Origin: Chloroflexota bacterium | GTDB taxonomy: Bacteria; Chloroflexota; Anaerolineae; Aggregatilineales; Phototrophicaceae | Direction of reading: 5' to 3' | Assembly: GCA_014338005.1 (NCBI GenBank) | Contig: QUBZ01000040.1 | Location: 1 to 36,854, forward strand | DNA length: 36,854 bases | Shown here: positions 1-8,092 of the stretch, in pieces | Layout of the letters: the number at the start of each line of letters is the position of its first letter | Position numbering within the stretch: position 1 is the stretch's first letter | Translations under genes and position numbers: made by a program | The notes under the pieces: generated by a model | Databases searched by the model: none | Told to the model about the DNA's origin: nothing | The model's input: only the letters and a program-made list of their open reading frames with translations

Positions 1-2196
1 GCGCAGCGCGTCCATGTGCGGGCTGTGAGCGGCCACATCCACCTTCACCGGGCGGCAGAACACGTCGCGGCTTTGCAGCGCGGCCACAACTTCGGCCAGC
101 GCCGCCGGGTCGCCGGACAGCACGCAGGAGCGCGGACTGTTGGTGACGGCCACTCCCACCCGATCGGCGTATTCGCCCAGTGCCGCCTCGGCTTCTTCCA
201 GCGGCAGTTCGACCATCGCCATCGCGCCCATGCCGCTGACGCGCTTCATTAACAGGCTGCGGCGGCAGATGATGCGCGCAGCATCGTCCAGGCTCAACGC
301 GCCGGAGACATACGCGGCGGCCACCTCGCCCATGCTGTGACCGATCACCGCATCCGGCGCGATTCCCCACGAACGCCACAGCTCGGCCAGCGCCACCTGG
401 ATGGCGAACAATGCCGGCTGGACGACATCTATTTCATCCATGCGGGAAGTATTTTCGTCGGCGCGCAGCAGTTCGGCCAGCAAATCCCATTCCACATAAG
501 GCCGCACAGCCGCCGCGCAGCGTTCTAACGCCTCGCGGAAGACCGGCTCCTGCTCAAAAAGCTGGCGTCCCATACCCAACCACTGCCCGCCCTGGCCGGG
601 GAAGATGAACACCACGCGCCGTTCAGCCGCCTGATCTTGCGTGCCAGCTACCAGCCCGCGCCGGGTTTCGCCTTTGCCAAAAGCTTCAAGCTGCTCGACC
701 AGTTCTTCCGGTGAATGCGCCACCGCCGCCATACGGTATGGATGGTGCGCCCGTCGGACGCTGGCCGAATAACATAAATCATGCAAATCGGACTGCCCGG
801 CAGTCACTTCATATGCGCGCGCTAGGTCAACCAGCGCCTCCGGCGTCCGCGCCGAAAGCGGCAGCACATAAACATCGGCGCGCGGTACTGCTGGGTAATC
901 ACGCGCGGGCGCTTCCTGCAAAACCACGTGGGCATTTGTCCCCGCGATTCCAAAGGCGCTTACGCCACCAACGGCCTGTCCTGGTTCGGCAGGCCAGGGC
1001 GTTTGTTCGGTCTGGATACGCACCGGCAGCGTTTCCCAGGGTATACTGGGATTTGGCGCTTGAAAATTCAGGCTGGCCGGGATCGTGCGGTGTTTGAGCG
1101 CCAGCGCCACCTTGATTAACCCGGCCACGCCCGCCGCGCCCTCTGTATGACCCAGGTTTGTCTTGACCGACCCAACCGTACAAAACTGCTCAGGGCGGCG
1201 TCCTTCTGCCACAACCGCGCCGATTGCGCCGATCTCAACCGGGTCGCCGGCTGCCGTTCCGGTGCCATGCGCCTCGATATACTGCACTTCTCCGGGCGGC
1301 ACGCCCGCATCTTTATAGGCTTTCCGCAGCATTTCTTCCTGCCCCGCGCCGCCGGGTGTGGTTAAAAAGCCGCTACTGCGGCCATCATTGTTGGTGGCGC
1401 TGCCGCGAATAATGGCATAAATCGGATCACCATCGGCCAGCGCGTCTGCCAGCCGTTTGAGGACGACCAATCCCGCGCCTTCGCTGCGAACATAACCATC
1501 TGCGCGCGCGTCTCCGAATTTGCAGCGGCCATCCGGGGCCATCATCCGGGACTGCGAGTAAGCAATCGTGATATGCGGCTGTAAAATAACATTTGCTCCA
1601 CCCGCCAGCGCCAGATCGCATTCCCCGGCGCGCAGGCTTTGCACCGCCAGATGCACCGCCACCAGCGACGACGAACAAGCTGTATCAACCGTAATGCTCG
1701 GCCCCTGAAAACCAAACACATACGACAGCCGTCCCGACGCCGAATAACGCCCGCTTCCGGTGGTCATATAAAAATCCACTTTTGCCGGGTCACGGAAAAG
1801 CCGGGCTTCAAAATCGTTCAGCCACATACCGACAAAAACGCCCGTTTGCTCAATAGCTGGCGTATTGGGAACCTGCCCCGCGTCCTCCAGGGCTTCCCAG
1901 GCAACCTCCAGCAAAAGGCGCTGCTGCGGATCCATCCGCTCCGCTTCGCGCGGGGAAATGCCAAAAAAGAGCGGGTCGAAGCGATCAATCTCATCCAGAA
2001 AACCGCCCCACTTCGACATCACTTTGCCGGGCGTGGCCGGGCGCGGATCATAAAACGTCTGAAGATCATAGCGGTCTGCCGGGACTTCGGTGATAGCATC
2101 CCGTCCGGCGCGCAGCAGTTCCCATAATGCTTCCGGCGAGTTCGCGCCGCCGGGGAACCGGCAGCCAATTCCAATAATTGCAATCGGTTCTCGCAT
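1..2196 (-). CDS. Type I polyketide synthase, N-terminal KS and AT (partial)
   Basis: Open frame of 732 codons from the ATG at 2196 to the window edge with no stop; the gene continues to the left. A strong purine-rich Shine-Dalgarno (GGGGAGAGAAGGG) precedes the ATG. The protein opens directly with a ketosynthase (about residues 1-430): nucleophile Cys174 in DTACSSSL, His310 in EAHGTGT and His350 in NLGHTEG form the complete KS triad. A linker leads to an acyltransferase from about 530, with Ser621 in GHSMGE and catalytic His724 in VAAHSPHM. The substrate-selectivity motif is VAAH, neither the YASH (methylmalonyl) nor the HAFH (malonyl) textbook form, so the extender unit cannot be called. Starting at the KS without a loading domain suggests a single-module or downstream-module enzyme. 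It is last in a leftward run after the thioesterase and phosphopantetheinyl transferase, which supply editing and carrier-protein activation. Confidence 0.95.
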   Translation of the reverse strand, partial: MREPIAIIGIGCRFPGGANSPEALWELLRAGRDAITEVPADRYDLQTFYDPRPATPGKVMSKWGGFLDEIDRFDPLFFGISPREAERMDPQQRLLLEVAWEALEDAGQVPNTPAIEQTGVFVGMWLNDFEARLFRDPAKVDFYMTTGSGRYSASGRLSYVFGFQGPSITVDTACSSSLVAVHLAVQSLRAGECDLALAGGANVILQPHITIAYSQSRMMAPDGRCKFGDARADGYVRSEGAGLVVLKRLADALADGDPIYAIIRGSATNNDGRSSGFLTTPGGAGQEEMLRKAYKDAGVPPGEVQYIEAHGTGTAAGDPVEIGAIGAVVAEGRRPEQFCTVGSVKTNLGHTEGAAGVAGLIKVALALKHRTIPASLNFQAPNPSIPWETLPVRIQTEQTPWPAEPGQAVGGVSAFGIAGTNAHVVLQEAPARDYPAVPRADVYVLPLSARTPEALVDLARAYEVTAGQSDLHDLCYSASVRRAHHPYRMAAVAHSPEELVEQLEAFGKGETRRGLVAGTQDQAAERRVVFIFPGQGGQWLGMGRQLFEQEPVFREALERCAAAVRPYVEWDLLAELLRADENTSRMDEIDVVQPALFAIQVALAELWRSWGIAPDAVIGHSMGEVAAAYVSGALSLDDAARIICRRSLLMKRVSGMGAMAMVELPLEEAEAALGEYADRVGVAVTNSPRSCVLSGDPAALAEVVAALQSRDVFCRPVKVDVAAHSPHMDALR

Positions 2197-2223
2197 CGCC
2201 CTTCTCTCCCCTTAAGCCCGCTC

Positions 2224-2976
2224 TCAATTTACGGAAGCATGGCTCCACTGCCAGCACTCAAAACGCCATCCTTGCCCCTCAACGGCCAGAGCGGCGACAT
2301 AGTTTTTACCCGGATTAAAAGCCTGGAAAGTCCAGCGTGTGGCCTCTTGTGGTTTGCCGGTGACGCTTAACAGCCGCGCAGGCTCGCCTGGTTTTAATGA
2401 TACATCAAATTGATCGAGCGGGTACGACAGCCCTTGACCTAACGCCTTGATATAGGCTTCTTTGCGCGTCCAGCAGTTAAAAAAACCTTCCTGTCTGTGC
2501 ACTTCTGGCAGACGCCGCCAGACGGCATTTTCCCGCGCCGAAAAACAGCCCGCGGCCAGCCGTTCCATATCATCCAGCGGGCGCATGAACTCCAGATCAA
2601 TACCGACTTCCCGCTTGTATGTAACCGCATAAACCGCCATCTCATGCGAGTGAGACACGTTAAAGCGCACGCTCTCATCAATCTCCAGCGCAGGTTTACC
2701 GGCAGGGCTGTAAGTAAAGCGGATGCGTTCCGGTGGCCGGTTCAGGTACTGTCCCAGAAGCGCCCGTAAAACCCCGCGCGCGACAATAAAACGCCGGCGA
2801 TGTTCATTAAAGCGAAACCGTGCGGCGCGCGCCTGCTCATCCGGCGAAAGCAGTTTTGCCAGATATGCTGCTTGCTCCGCGCCAACATCAAGGCGCACAG
2901 ACCAGGCATCCACCCTGTCATGTGCCAATGCCAGGGCAGCCGGTTCAAGACTCCACCTGTAACCGTGTTCAGTCAC
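2224..2976 (-). CDS. Sfp-type 4'-phosphopantetheinyl transferase
   Basis: Transfers phosphopantetheine from CoA to the serine of acyl/peptidyl carrier proteins, here most likely the adjoining polyketide synthase. From a GTG at 2976 the protein is 250 aa, normal for the Sfp/Gsp class. Two hallmark motifs are visible: VGIDLE, with Mg-binding Asp127 and Glu129, and WTRKEAYIK, with Glu173 and Lys177; FNVSHSH precedes them. The frame extends upstream to a TTG at 2985, but the only good ribosome site (GGAG at 2987-2990) is one base from that TTG and ten bases from the GTG, so I chose GTG. It lies 27 nt upstream of the synthase start and 27 nt downstream of the thioesterase stop, so the three are probably co-transcribed. 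The function is secure; which carrier proteins it serves is inference from position. Confidence 0.93.
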   Translation of the reverse strand: MTEHGYRWSLEPAALALAHDRVDAWSVRLDVGAEQAAYLAKLLSPDEQARAARFRFNEHRRRFIVARGVLRALLGQYLNRPPERIRFTYSPAGKPALEIDESVRFNVSHSHEMAVYAVTYKREVGIDLEFMRPLDDMERLAAGCFSARENAVWRRLPEVHRQEGFFNCWTRKEAYIKALGQGLSYPLDQFDVSLKPGEPARLLSVTGKPQEATRWTFQAFNPGKNYVAALAVEGQGWRFECWQWSHASVN

Positions 2977-3003
2977 GCCGACCAATCTCCGTTTAGATAT
3001 GGA

Positions 3004-3780
3004 TTATGCCAGAAATGGCGTCAGGTCTCTGGAGACCACCTGCAAGACTGCCGGCTGGTGATTCTGCAAAAAGAAATGATCGCCGGGAAACATGAAATAA
3101 CGAAAAACGCCGCTGGTGAGTTCCCCCCAGGCTGCGATCTCGGCGGTGTTGACCGTTGGGTCTTGCAGGCCGCCAAAAGCCGAAATCGGACAGTCGAGCG
3201 GATCGCCGTCCAGATAGGTATAGGTTTCGATCATCTCGAAGTTGGCACGCAGCATGGGCAGGAATAATGCCAGCATTTCCGCTTCCTCAAGGATGGCAGC
3301 CGGAATGCCGTTGTAGCGGCGCTGCATCTCGCGGATAAAAGCCGGTTCCGGCAGCTCATGAATGGGCGAATCCGACGGCGGAACATGGGGCGCGCGCCGC
3401 GCGGCGATGAACATCTGCCGAGGGCCGGGATAACCGCCCAGGCGCAGTGCGCGGCTCAGCTCAAAACTGACCAGAGCGCCCATACTGTAACCCCAGAAGG
3501 CAAACGGCACATCCAGATAAGGCGTTAAAACTTCGGCCAGCCGCTCCGTGAGGGGTAAAAGCTGCGTATAAGGCTTTTCACGAAAACGGCTGCCCTGCCC
3601 CGGCAGCTGAACCGGGCAGATTTCCACCCCCTCCGGCAGCAGTTGACGCCACGCCCGAAACTGCGCGGGGCCGCCGCCGGCGTTCGCAAAGCAGAATAAC
3701 CGCAGTCGGGGCTGCGGGATGTGTTGAAAACGAACGACCCACTCTTCGGTTTTGACATTCGTCGTCATGCGTTCTACCAT
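3004..3780 (-). CDS. Type II thioesterase (alpha/beta hydrolase)
   Basis: A 258-residue stand-alone thioesterase of the GrsT/RifR class, which removes stalled or wrong acyl groups from carrier proteins of polyketide or peptide synthases. The catalytic triad can be read directly: Ser99 in GYSMG, Asp207 in LQDPTV and His235 in GDHFFL. The N-terminal FCFANAGGG and the QLPGQGSRF stretch are typical of the family. The first ATG is at 3780; a second ATG four codons in (3768) is an equally possible start because no strong Shine-Dalgarno is visible for either. It is the first gene of the leftward run that continues into the phosphopantetheinyl transferase and synthase, so the promoter should lie between 3781 and about 3950. 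Confidence 0.94.
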   Translation of the reverse strand: MVERMTTNVKTEEWVVRFQHIPQPRLRLFCFANAGGGPAQFRAWRQLLPEGVEICPVQLPGQGSRFREKPYTQLLPLTERLAEVLTPYLDVPFAFWGYSMGALVSFELSRALRLGGYPGPRQMFIAARRAPHVPPSDSPIHELPEPAFIREMQRRYNGIPAAILEEAEMLALFLPMLRANFEMIETYTYLDGDPLDCPISAFGGLQDPTVNTAEIAAWGELTSGVFRYFMFPGDHFFLQNHQPAVLQVVSRDLTPFLA

Positions 3781-3922
3781 CTCAACCGATCATTAGATTA
3801 CAAAATAAATAGCGCCTCGCTGTTCATCTTTAACCCACTAACTTGCTCAAACCTAAAATTAGCCATCCATCCTGCCGCGTATTTTCACCAATCCGTCGCC
3901 GGCATGAATTTATGTACCACTA

Positions 3923-3935
3923 ATGAACAGTTCAT
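3923..3935. promoter_or_regulatory. Perfect 13-bp dyad in divergent intergenic region
   Basis: ATGAAC-A-GTTCAT is an exact inverted repeat. It sits between the leftward thioesterase gene and the rightward DUF4397 gene and is flanked by a looser outer repeat (GTAC at 3914-3917 and 3947-3950). The position suits an operator serving one or both promoters. The rest of the 3781-4012 gap is AT-rich, and I could not settle on a convincing -35/-10 pair in it for either gene. Confidence 0.4.
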
Positions 3936-4012
3936 GTTCAGGTAATGTACAGGTTTCAAAGTGTGAAGCGCGTAAATGATGCGCGAAAATGAAGGAATTG
4001 AGGAGGATTGTT

Positions 4013-4678
4013 ATGCGTAAGTTGTTCAGCATTATGGTGGTAGCTCTGCTGCTCCTCGCGGCTGTGGGCAGTGCATCGGCCAGCGGCACAGTAACCGGGT
4101 ACGTCGTACACGGCATTCCCGGCCTGGTGGTGGATGTGTATGTGGATGGCAGGCTGTTCGTGAAAAACTTCGCCCCTGAGACGATTGCCGGCCCGCTGGT
4201 TGGCCCCGCCAACCGTTCGGCCTACGTGGCGATTGTCCCCGCCGGGGGCGACCCGTCCAACCCGGCGCTGGCGGCGACCGTCAGCTTCCCGCCTGGCGCG
4301 AATTTCAGCGTGGTTGCTCACCTGGACGCCAACGGCGCCCCCACCCTCTCCATTTTTGACAACGATTTTTCCAAGACCAGCGCCGCCCGCCTGATCGCCC
4401 GCCACACGGCTGCGGCCCCCGCCGTTGACGCCCTGTTCTTCCCCGGCACGTCAGATGAACTGCGCGTTGGCCCGCTGGCGAACGGCCAGCAGGCTGTCGC
4501 CGACCTGACCCCCGGCAGCTACACCGCCGGCCTGGTTCCCACCGGCACATCGGACATCGTGTACGGGCCGTTCAGCGCCAACCTGCAAAGCGGCAAAGCC
4601 TACATCGTCTATGCGATTGGCTCGCTGGCCGACGGCACGTTCAAGACCATTACCCAAGTTGTCAACGTCGGCTACTAA
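4013..4678 (+). CDS. Secreted DUF4397 domain protein
   Basis: Codes for 221 aa. I place the start at the ATG at 4013 because a perfect AGGAGG lies six bases upstream (4001-4006); an in-frame ATG at 3989 would put that site inside the gene. Residues 1-24 form a Sec signal peptide: MRKLF, a hydrophobic core, then an ASAS-type cleavage region. The mature part matches the DUF4397 pattern: VVHGIPGLVVDVYVDG at the start, a central beta-rich repeat with proline/glycine turns, and a second half (DELRVGPL, ADLTPGSYTAGL) that mirrors the first. Members are extracytoplasmic beta-sandwich proteins of unknown role. No membrane anchor or sortase signal is seen after the signal peptide. The gene looks monocistronic and ends at the hairpin terminator that follows. 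Confidence 0.88.
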   Translation: MRKLFSIMVVALLLLAAVGSASASGTVTGYVVHGIPGLVVDVYVDGRLFVKNFAPETIAGPLVGPANRSAYVAIVPAGGDPSNPALAATVSFPPGANFSVVAHLDANGAPTLSIFDNDFSKTSAARLIARHTAAAPAVDALFFPGTSDELRVGPLANGQQAVADLTPGSYTAGLVPTGTSDIVYGPFSANLQSGKAYIVYAIGSLADGTFKTITQVVNVGY

Positions 4679-4702
4679 TATCACTCACGGGTAAAACAAA
4701 TT

Positions 4703-4738
4703 GGGGACTGTTAATAATACAACAGTCCCCAGTTTTTT
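4703..4738. terminator. Bidirectional intrinsic terminator
   Basis: A 10-bp perfect stem (GGGGACTGTT at 4703-4712 with AACAGTCCCC at 4721-4730) and an 8-nt loop are followed by a T-run at 4733-4738. On the other strand the stem is followed by TTTGTTTT (complement of 4693-4700). It separates the convergent DUF4397 and glycosyltransferase genes and can serve both. Confidence 0.88.
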
Positions 4739-4760
4739 GTCTTTCGCTCCGTCCCCGCTT

Positions 4761-6083
4761 TTATCGCACACGCTCTAACATCTGCCGGTAATGGCCCAGA
4801 ATTTCTTCCATCTCTTCGTCAATCGTTTTGACCGGCGGCACGCCGGCGCGCAGCCGTTCCAGCAGGCCGGGTTCGTTTATGAGCCGCTTGATCTGGCGTC
4901 GCAAATCGCCGGCATTATTCAATTCAAAAAGCAGGCCGCTTTTTTCATGCCCGACCAATTCCGCCATACCCCCCAGATTGGTCACTACCACCGGTATGCC
5001 CATATGAAAGGCTTCTAAAATAGAATTTGGGCTGTTTTCGTACCAGCGCGAAGGCACAACCAGAACATCTACATCGGCCAGGACATTCCATACTTCCGCA
5101 CCAACATAACGCCCATTCCAGCGAATCGCAGGATAATGGGCGCTGCGTCTTTTAAGCGCGGCAACATAAGCGGGTGATTCCGTTTCCGTACCCCATATAT
5201 CCAGGGTGATTTTTTCGCCCTCATTTAACAAAGCGATAACGGCATCCACCAGCAGGTCCACGCCCTTATGCGTTTTGATCTGGCCGACATAACCCAGGCG
5301 CAGGCCGTGTCCATTCACGGGGCGGTGATAGGGTTTGGATGTATTTGGGGCAGCCAATCCCTGTCGCACGAACAGGTAGCGGTTGGTTTTATAACCAAAC
5401 TCGGCGAATTTGCCGATGAGGTAGTGTGACGGGCAGATCACCAGATCAACTGCGTCCAGCGTATCTCGTAAAGCGGCCTGGCGCGCCGAAACCGCCAGCA
5501 TCATCGAACTGGTGGCCGGCGTATGCTCAAACACAGACCAGAATAAATCCATCAACCTGGGGGTGGCCTGGGAAGGCAGGCGGTAACGCCGTTTATGCTC
5601 CATCAAACAGCGTGTGCATTTTTCGACCCGTTCCGGCCCGGAACACAGTTGGTCGGTGGCCTGTATCAGATTGAGGCGCGCGCACATAAACCAGAATTCG
5701 GTCAGGGTAATCACAACCGGCAGCGAGATTTCCCGTGCCACATCCACGACCGGCTTACCCAATAGATAACCGCTGATGATATGCACCAGATCAAACGGGC
5801 GGCTTAATACCAGTTCCCGAAATGCCTCGCCGACCTGCGGATAATCATAAAGGTTACGAAACGGATCATCACCGGCTTTGACATCATAAAACAACCGGTG
5901 AACCAGGATGCCGTCCTGCAAGGTGGACTCTTTGCGGAAGCCCGCCTCGTCAAGCCGTTCAACAGTAAAAACCTCAACCTCATGGTCATGATCGGCCAGC
6001 CACCGCGCCATACGCTCGGCCCGCCGCTCCGCACCGGCAGAATGTGTTGGCGGAAAACCATGAACAACAATCAAAATCCGCAC
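4761..6083 (-). CDS. Family 4 (GT-B) glycosyltransferase
   Basis: A 440-aa retaining glycosyltransferase that moves a sugar from a nucleotide donor to an acceptor in the cytoplasm. The start is a GTG at 6083 preceded by AGGGGTGA. The N-terminal Rossmann half begins RILIVVHGFPP with the glycine-rich GAERR acceptor-side loop. The C-terminal donor domain has LGYVGQIKTHKGVDLL (263-278) and the EX7E element, Glu349 and Glu357 in YENSPNSILEAF. Between the halves is a cysteine cluster (Cys134, Cys147, Cys156, Cys159, the last pair as CTRC), seen in a subset of GT4 enzymes and suggestive of a bound metal or structural site. It lies divergent from the asparagine-synthetase-like gene and near a flippase, suggesting surface-polysaccharide assembly. 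Donor and acceptor cannot be read from sequence. Confidence 0.92.
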   Translation of the reverse strand: MRILIVVHGFPPTHSAGAERRAERMARWLADHDHEVEVFTVERLDEAGFRKESTLQDGILVHRLFYDVKAGDDPFRNLYDYPQVGEAFRELVLSRPFDLVHIISGYLLGKPVVDVAREISLPVVITLTEFWFMCARLNLIQATDQLCSGPERVEKCTRCLMEHKRRYRLPSQATPRLMDLFWSVFEHTPATSSMMLAVSARQAALRDTLDAVDLVICPSHYLIGKFAEFGYKTNRYLFVRQGLAAPNTSKPYHRPVNGHGLRLGYVGQIKTHKGVDLLVDAVIALLNEGEKITLDIWGTETESPAYVAALKRRSAHYPAIRWNGRYVGAEVWNVLADVDVLVVPSRWYENSPNSILEAFHMGIPVVVTNLGGMAELVGHEKSGLLFELNNAGDLRRQIKRLINEPGLLERLRAGVPPVKTIDEEMEEILGHYRQMLERVR

Positions 6084-6149
6084 AGATCACCCCTATTCCC
6101 CGGCATTTGTGTATATTATAGTCGTACTTTTTTACCTTTGCTTCATCAT

Positions 6150-6182
6150 AAAATGCGCTTTTCGCCATTCAAGGCGCATTTT
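6150..6182. repeat. Inverted repeat in divergent promoter region
   Basis: AAAATGCGC (6150-6158) and GCGCATTTT (6174-6182) are exact complements around a 15-nt loop, and the stem extends by CTT/AAG past a one-base bulge. It lies in the 156-nt gap between the leftward glycosyltransferase and the rightward asparagine-synthetase-like gene, about 57 nt before the latter's start. It could be an operator or a leader hairpin. A TATAAT facing left is at 6115-6120 but has no matching -35. Confidence 0.45.
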
Positions 6183-6239
6183 AGCCCATTTCTGGAACAT
6201 AAAAGGTCAGAGATAACCGATCAATTTCATCGAGGGATT

Positions 6240-8087
6240 ATGTCAGGTTTATTCGGAATCATCGGCAAAGACAGCACGATTGTGCAACCTTTTTTGAAAG
6301 CCGCATCTGCCACAATATCGCATCGCCCCTGGTACGTGGCAGATACCTGGTCGGCAGAAACCCTTCCGGTTGGCCTGGGGCGCAGCGGCATCGGCATCTT
6401 TAACCGCGAACCGCAGCCGCTCGCCAGCGGCGACCGGCGGCTGATTATATTCATGAGCGGCGAGTTGTATAACGCAGCCGACCTGCGGCGCAGCCTGGGC
6501 GGCCAGCCTGCCGACACAGATATTTTGCTGGCGCTGCACGCTTTTGAACAGTATGGTGCGGATTTCGTCAAGGCGCTTGATGGCGCGTTTTTCATCACCA
6601 TCTACGACACCGCCGCATCCCGGCTGATACTCGCCAACGACCGTTTCGGCCTGTATCCCCATTATTATGCCTATCGAGAAGGTCAACTGGCTTTCGCGCC
6701 GGAAGTAAAAGGTGTGCTGTGCGCGCCATTTGTGCCTCGCCATCTCAACTTCACGGCGGCAGCCGAATATTTTCGCTTTCAACAGGTGCTTGGCGAAAAA
6801 ACATTTCACGAAGATATTTTTTTGTTTCCCTACGGCAGCATCGCCCAGTTCGATCTTTCATCCCGGCAGTGGTCACTCAATCGTTACTGGGATTGGGATC
6901 AAATCCCCGACCGCCCAGAGGTGACATTTGAAGAAGCCGTTATCGAGGTCGGGCGGCTGCTGCGTTCGGCAGTTGAAAAACGGGCTGCCGGCGATCTGCG
7001 TCCCGGCGTCTTTTTAAGCGGCGGGCTGGACTCGCGCGCCCTGCTCGGCCTGATGCCCCCCCGCCCTGCCCCGCCTGTAACAGCCAGCTTCGGCCAGCAT
7101 AACAGCCGGGATGTTTATTATGCGGCTCGTATTGCGCGGGCGGCGGGCAGCCGCCATCACTGGTTCGATCTGCCGGATGGCCGCTGGGTGCTGGAAAACG
7201 TAAACCTGCACCTCAAGCTGACCGAGGGTTTTCACAGCTGGATGCACATGCACGGCATCACCATGCTGCCCGCCCTGCGCGAAATTATGGATTACAACCT
7301 GACCGGCTGGGACGGCGGCACTGTCATGGGACACGCCGATCACATCAACCCCATTTACAATAAGCCCATAGATCAGGATACCGTACTGCTCGAAACCTAC
7401 AAACAATTCCTTTCCGGCTACACCTGGCCTGGACTCGCCGATGCTGAAGAACGCCTGCTCTACACCGATTCCTTTGGCAAACAGGCCATCGGGCTTGCCT
7501 TTGACTCGATGCGCCAGGAATTCGCGCGGTTCTGGAACTTTCGCCGCCACTACGCCGCCGAATATTTTTATATCACCAACCACTGCTGGCGCTCCACCGG
7601 CAATATGGTCAAAACCGCGCGTTCACATCTGGAGGTACGCTCGCCCTTCTGGGACTACAATCTGATTGATTTTATGTACTCGCTCCAGCCGGAAATCCGC
7701 CGTGACCAGCTTATGTACCGGCATATCATCACGCGAGAAATGCCCAAACTGGCACTCATCCCCTACGACAAAAAAGAGTACCTGCCCACTATTAACGCCT
7801 GGCAGCACAGCCTACACGCGCTCTCGGTGCGCGCACGCCGGCGGCTGCGGCTTTTCCCCAACCGCCCCACACTGTACGCCGACTACGAAAACTACCTGCG
7901 CGGCGATCTGCGTGCCTGGGCGGAAAACCTGCTCTACGACCGGCGCACCCAGGAACGCGGCCTGTGGAATGTTGCGTTCGTGCGCTCCTTAATGGAGCGC
8001 CATCTGGCCGGACACGAACCCTGGACGATTGGCAAAATCGCCCCGCTCATCACCTTTGAGATGGTGATGCGTGAATATTTCGACTGA
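6240..8087 (+). CDS. Asparagine synthetase-like protein with Ser2 in place of the glutaminase Cys
   Basis: Codes for 615 aa with the two-domain plan of AsnB. The start at 6240 follows GAGGG; the frame is open further upstream, but that part lies antisense to the glycosyltransferase. The N-terminal Ntn-hydrolase domain (about 1-210) begins MSGLFGIIG. Classical glutamine-dependent enzymes begin MCGI, with Cys2 as nucleophile, so canonical glutaminase chemistry should be lost or altered. The C-terminal synthetase domain has an intact ATP pyrophosphatase loop, SGGLDS at 260-265. Homologues lacking Cys2 include beta-lactam synthetase and other ATP-dependent amide-forming enzymes. The neighbours (GT4, flippase) fit amidation of a cell-surface sugar or an amino-sugar pathway rather than free asparagine synthesis, but that is inference. 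The stop is five bases from the convergent flippase stop. Confidence 0.87.
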   Translation: MSGLFGIIGKDSTIVQPFLKAASATISHRPWYVADTWSAETLPVGLGRSGIGIFNREPQPLASGDRRLIIFMSGELYNAADLRRSLGGQPADTDILLALHAFEQYGADFVKALDGAFFITIYDTAASRLILANDRFGLYPHYYAYREGQLAFAPEVKGVLCAPFVPRHLNFTAAAEYFRFQQVLGEKTFHEDIFLFPYGSIAQFDLSSRQWSLNRYWDWDQIPDRPEVTFEEAVIEVGRLLRSAVEKRAAGDLRPGVFLSGGLDSRALLGLMPPRPAPPVTASFGQHNSRDVYYAARIARAAGSRHHWFDLPDGRWVLENVNLHLKLTEGFHSWMHMHGITMLPALREIMDYNLTGWDGGTVMGHADHINPIYNKPIDQDTVLLETYKQFLSGYTWPGLADAEERLLYTDSFGKQAIGLAFDSMRQEFARFWNFRRHYAAEYFYITNHCWRSTGNMVKTARSHLEVRSPFWDYNLIDFMYSLQPEIRRDQLMYRHIITREMPKLALIPYDKKEYLPTINAWQHSLHALSVRARRRLRLFPNRPTLYADYENYLRGDLRAWAENLLYDRRTQERGLWNVAFVRSLMERHLAGHEPWTIGKIAPLITFEMVMREYFD

Positions 8088-8092
8088 CACAA

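Noticed and set aside
5898..6239. Upstream extension of the asparagine-synthetase-like frame
   Set aside because: Runs antisense through the glycosyltransferase start; the family N-terminus MSGLFGIIG and GAGGG fix the start at 6240.
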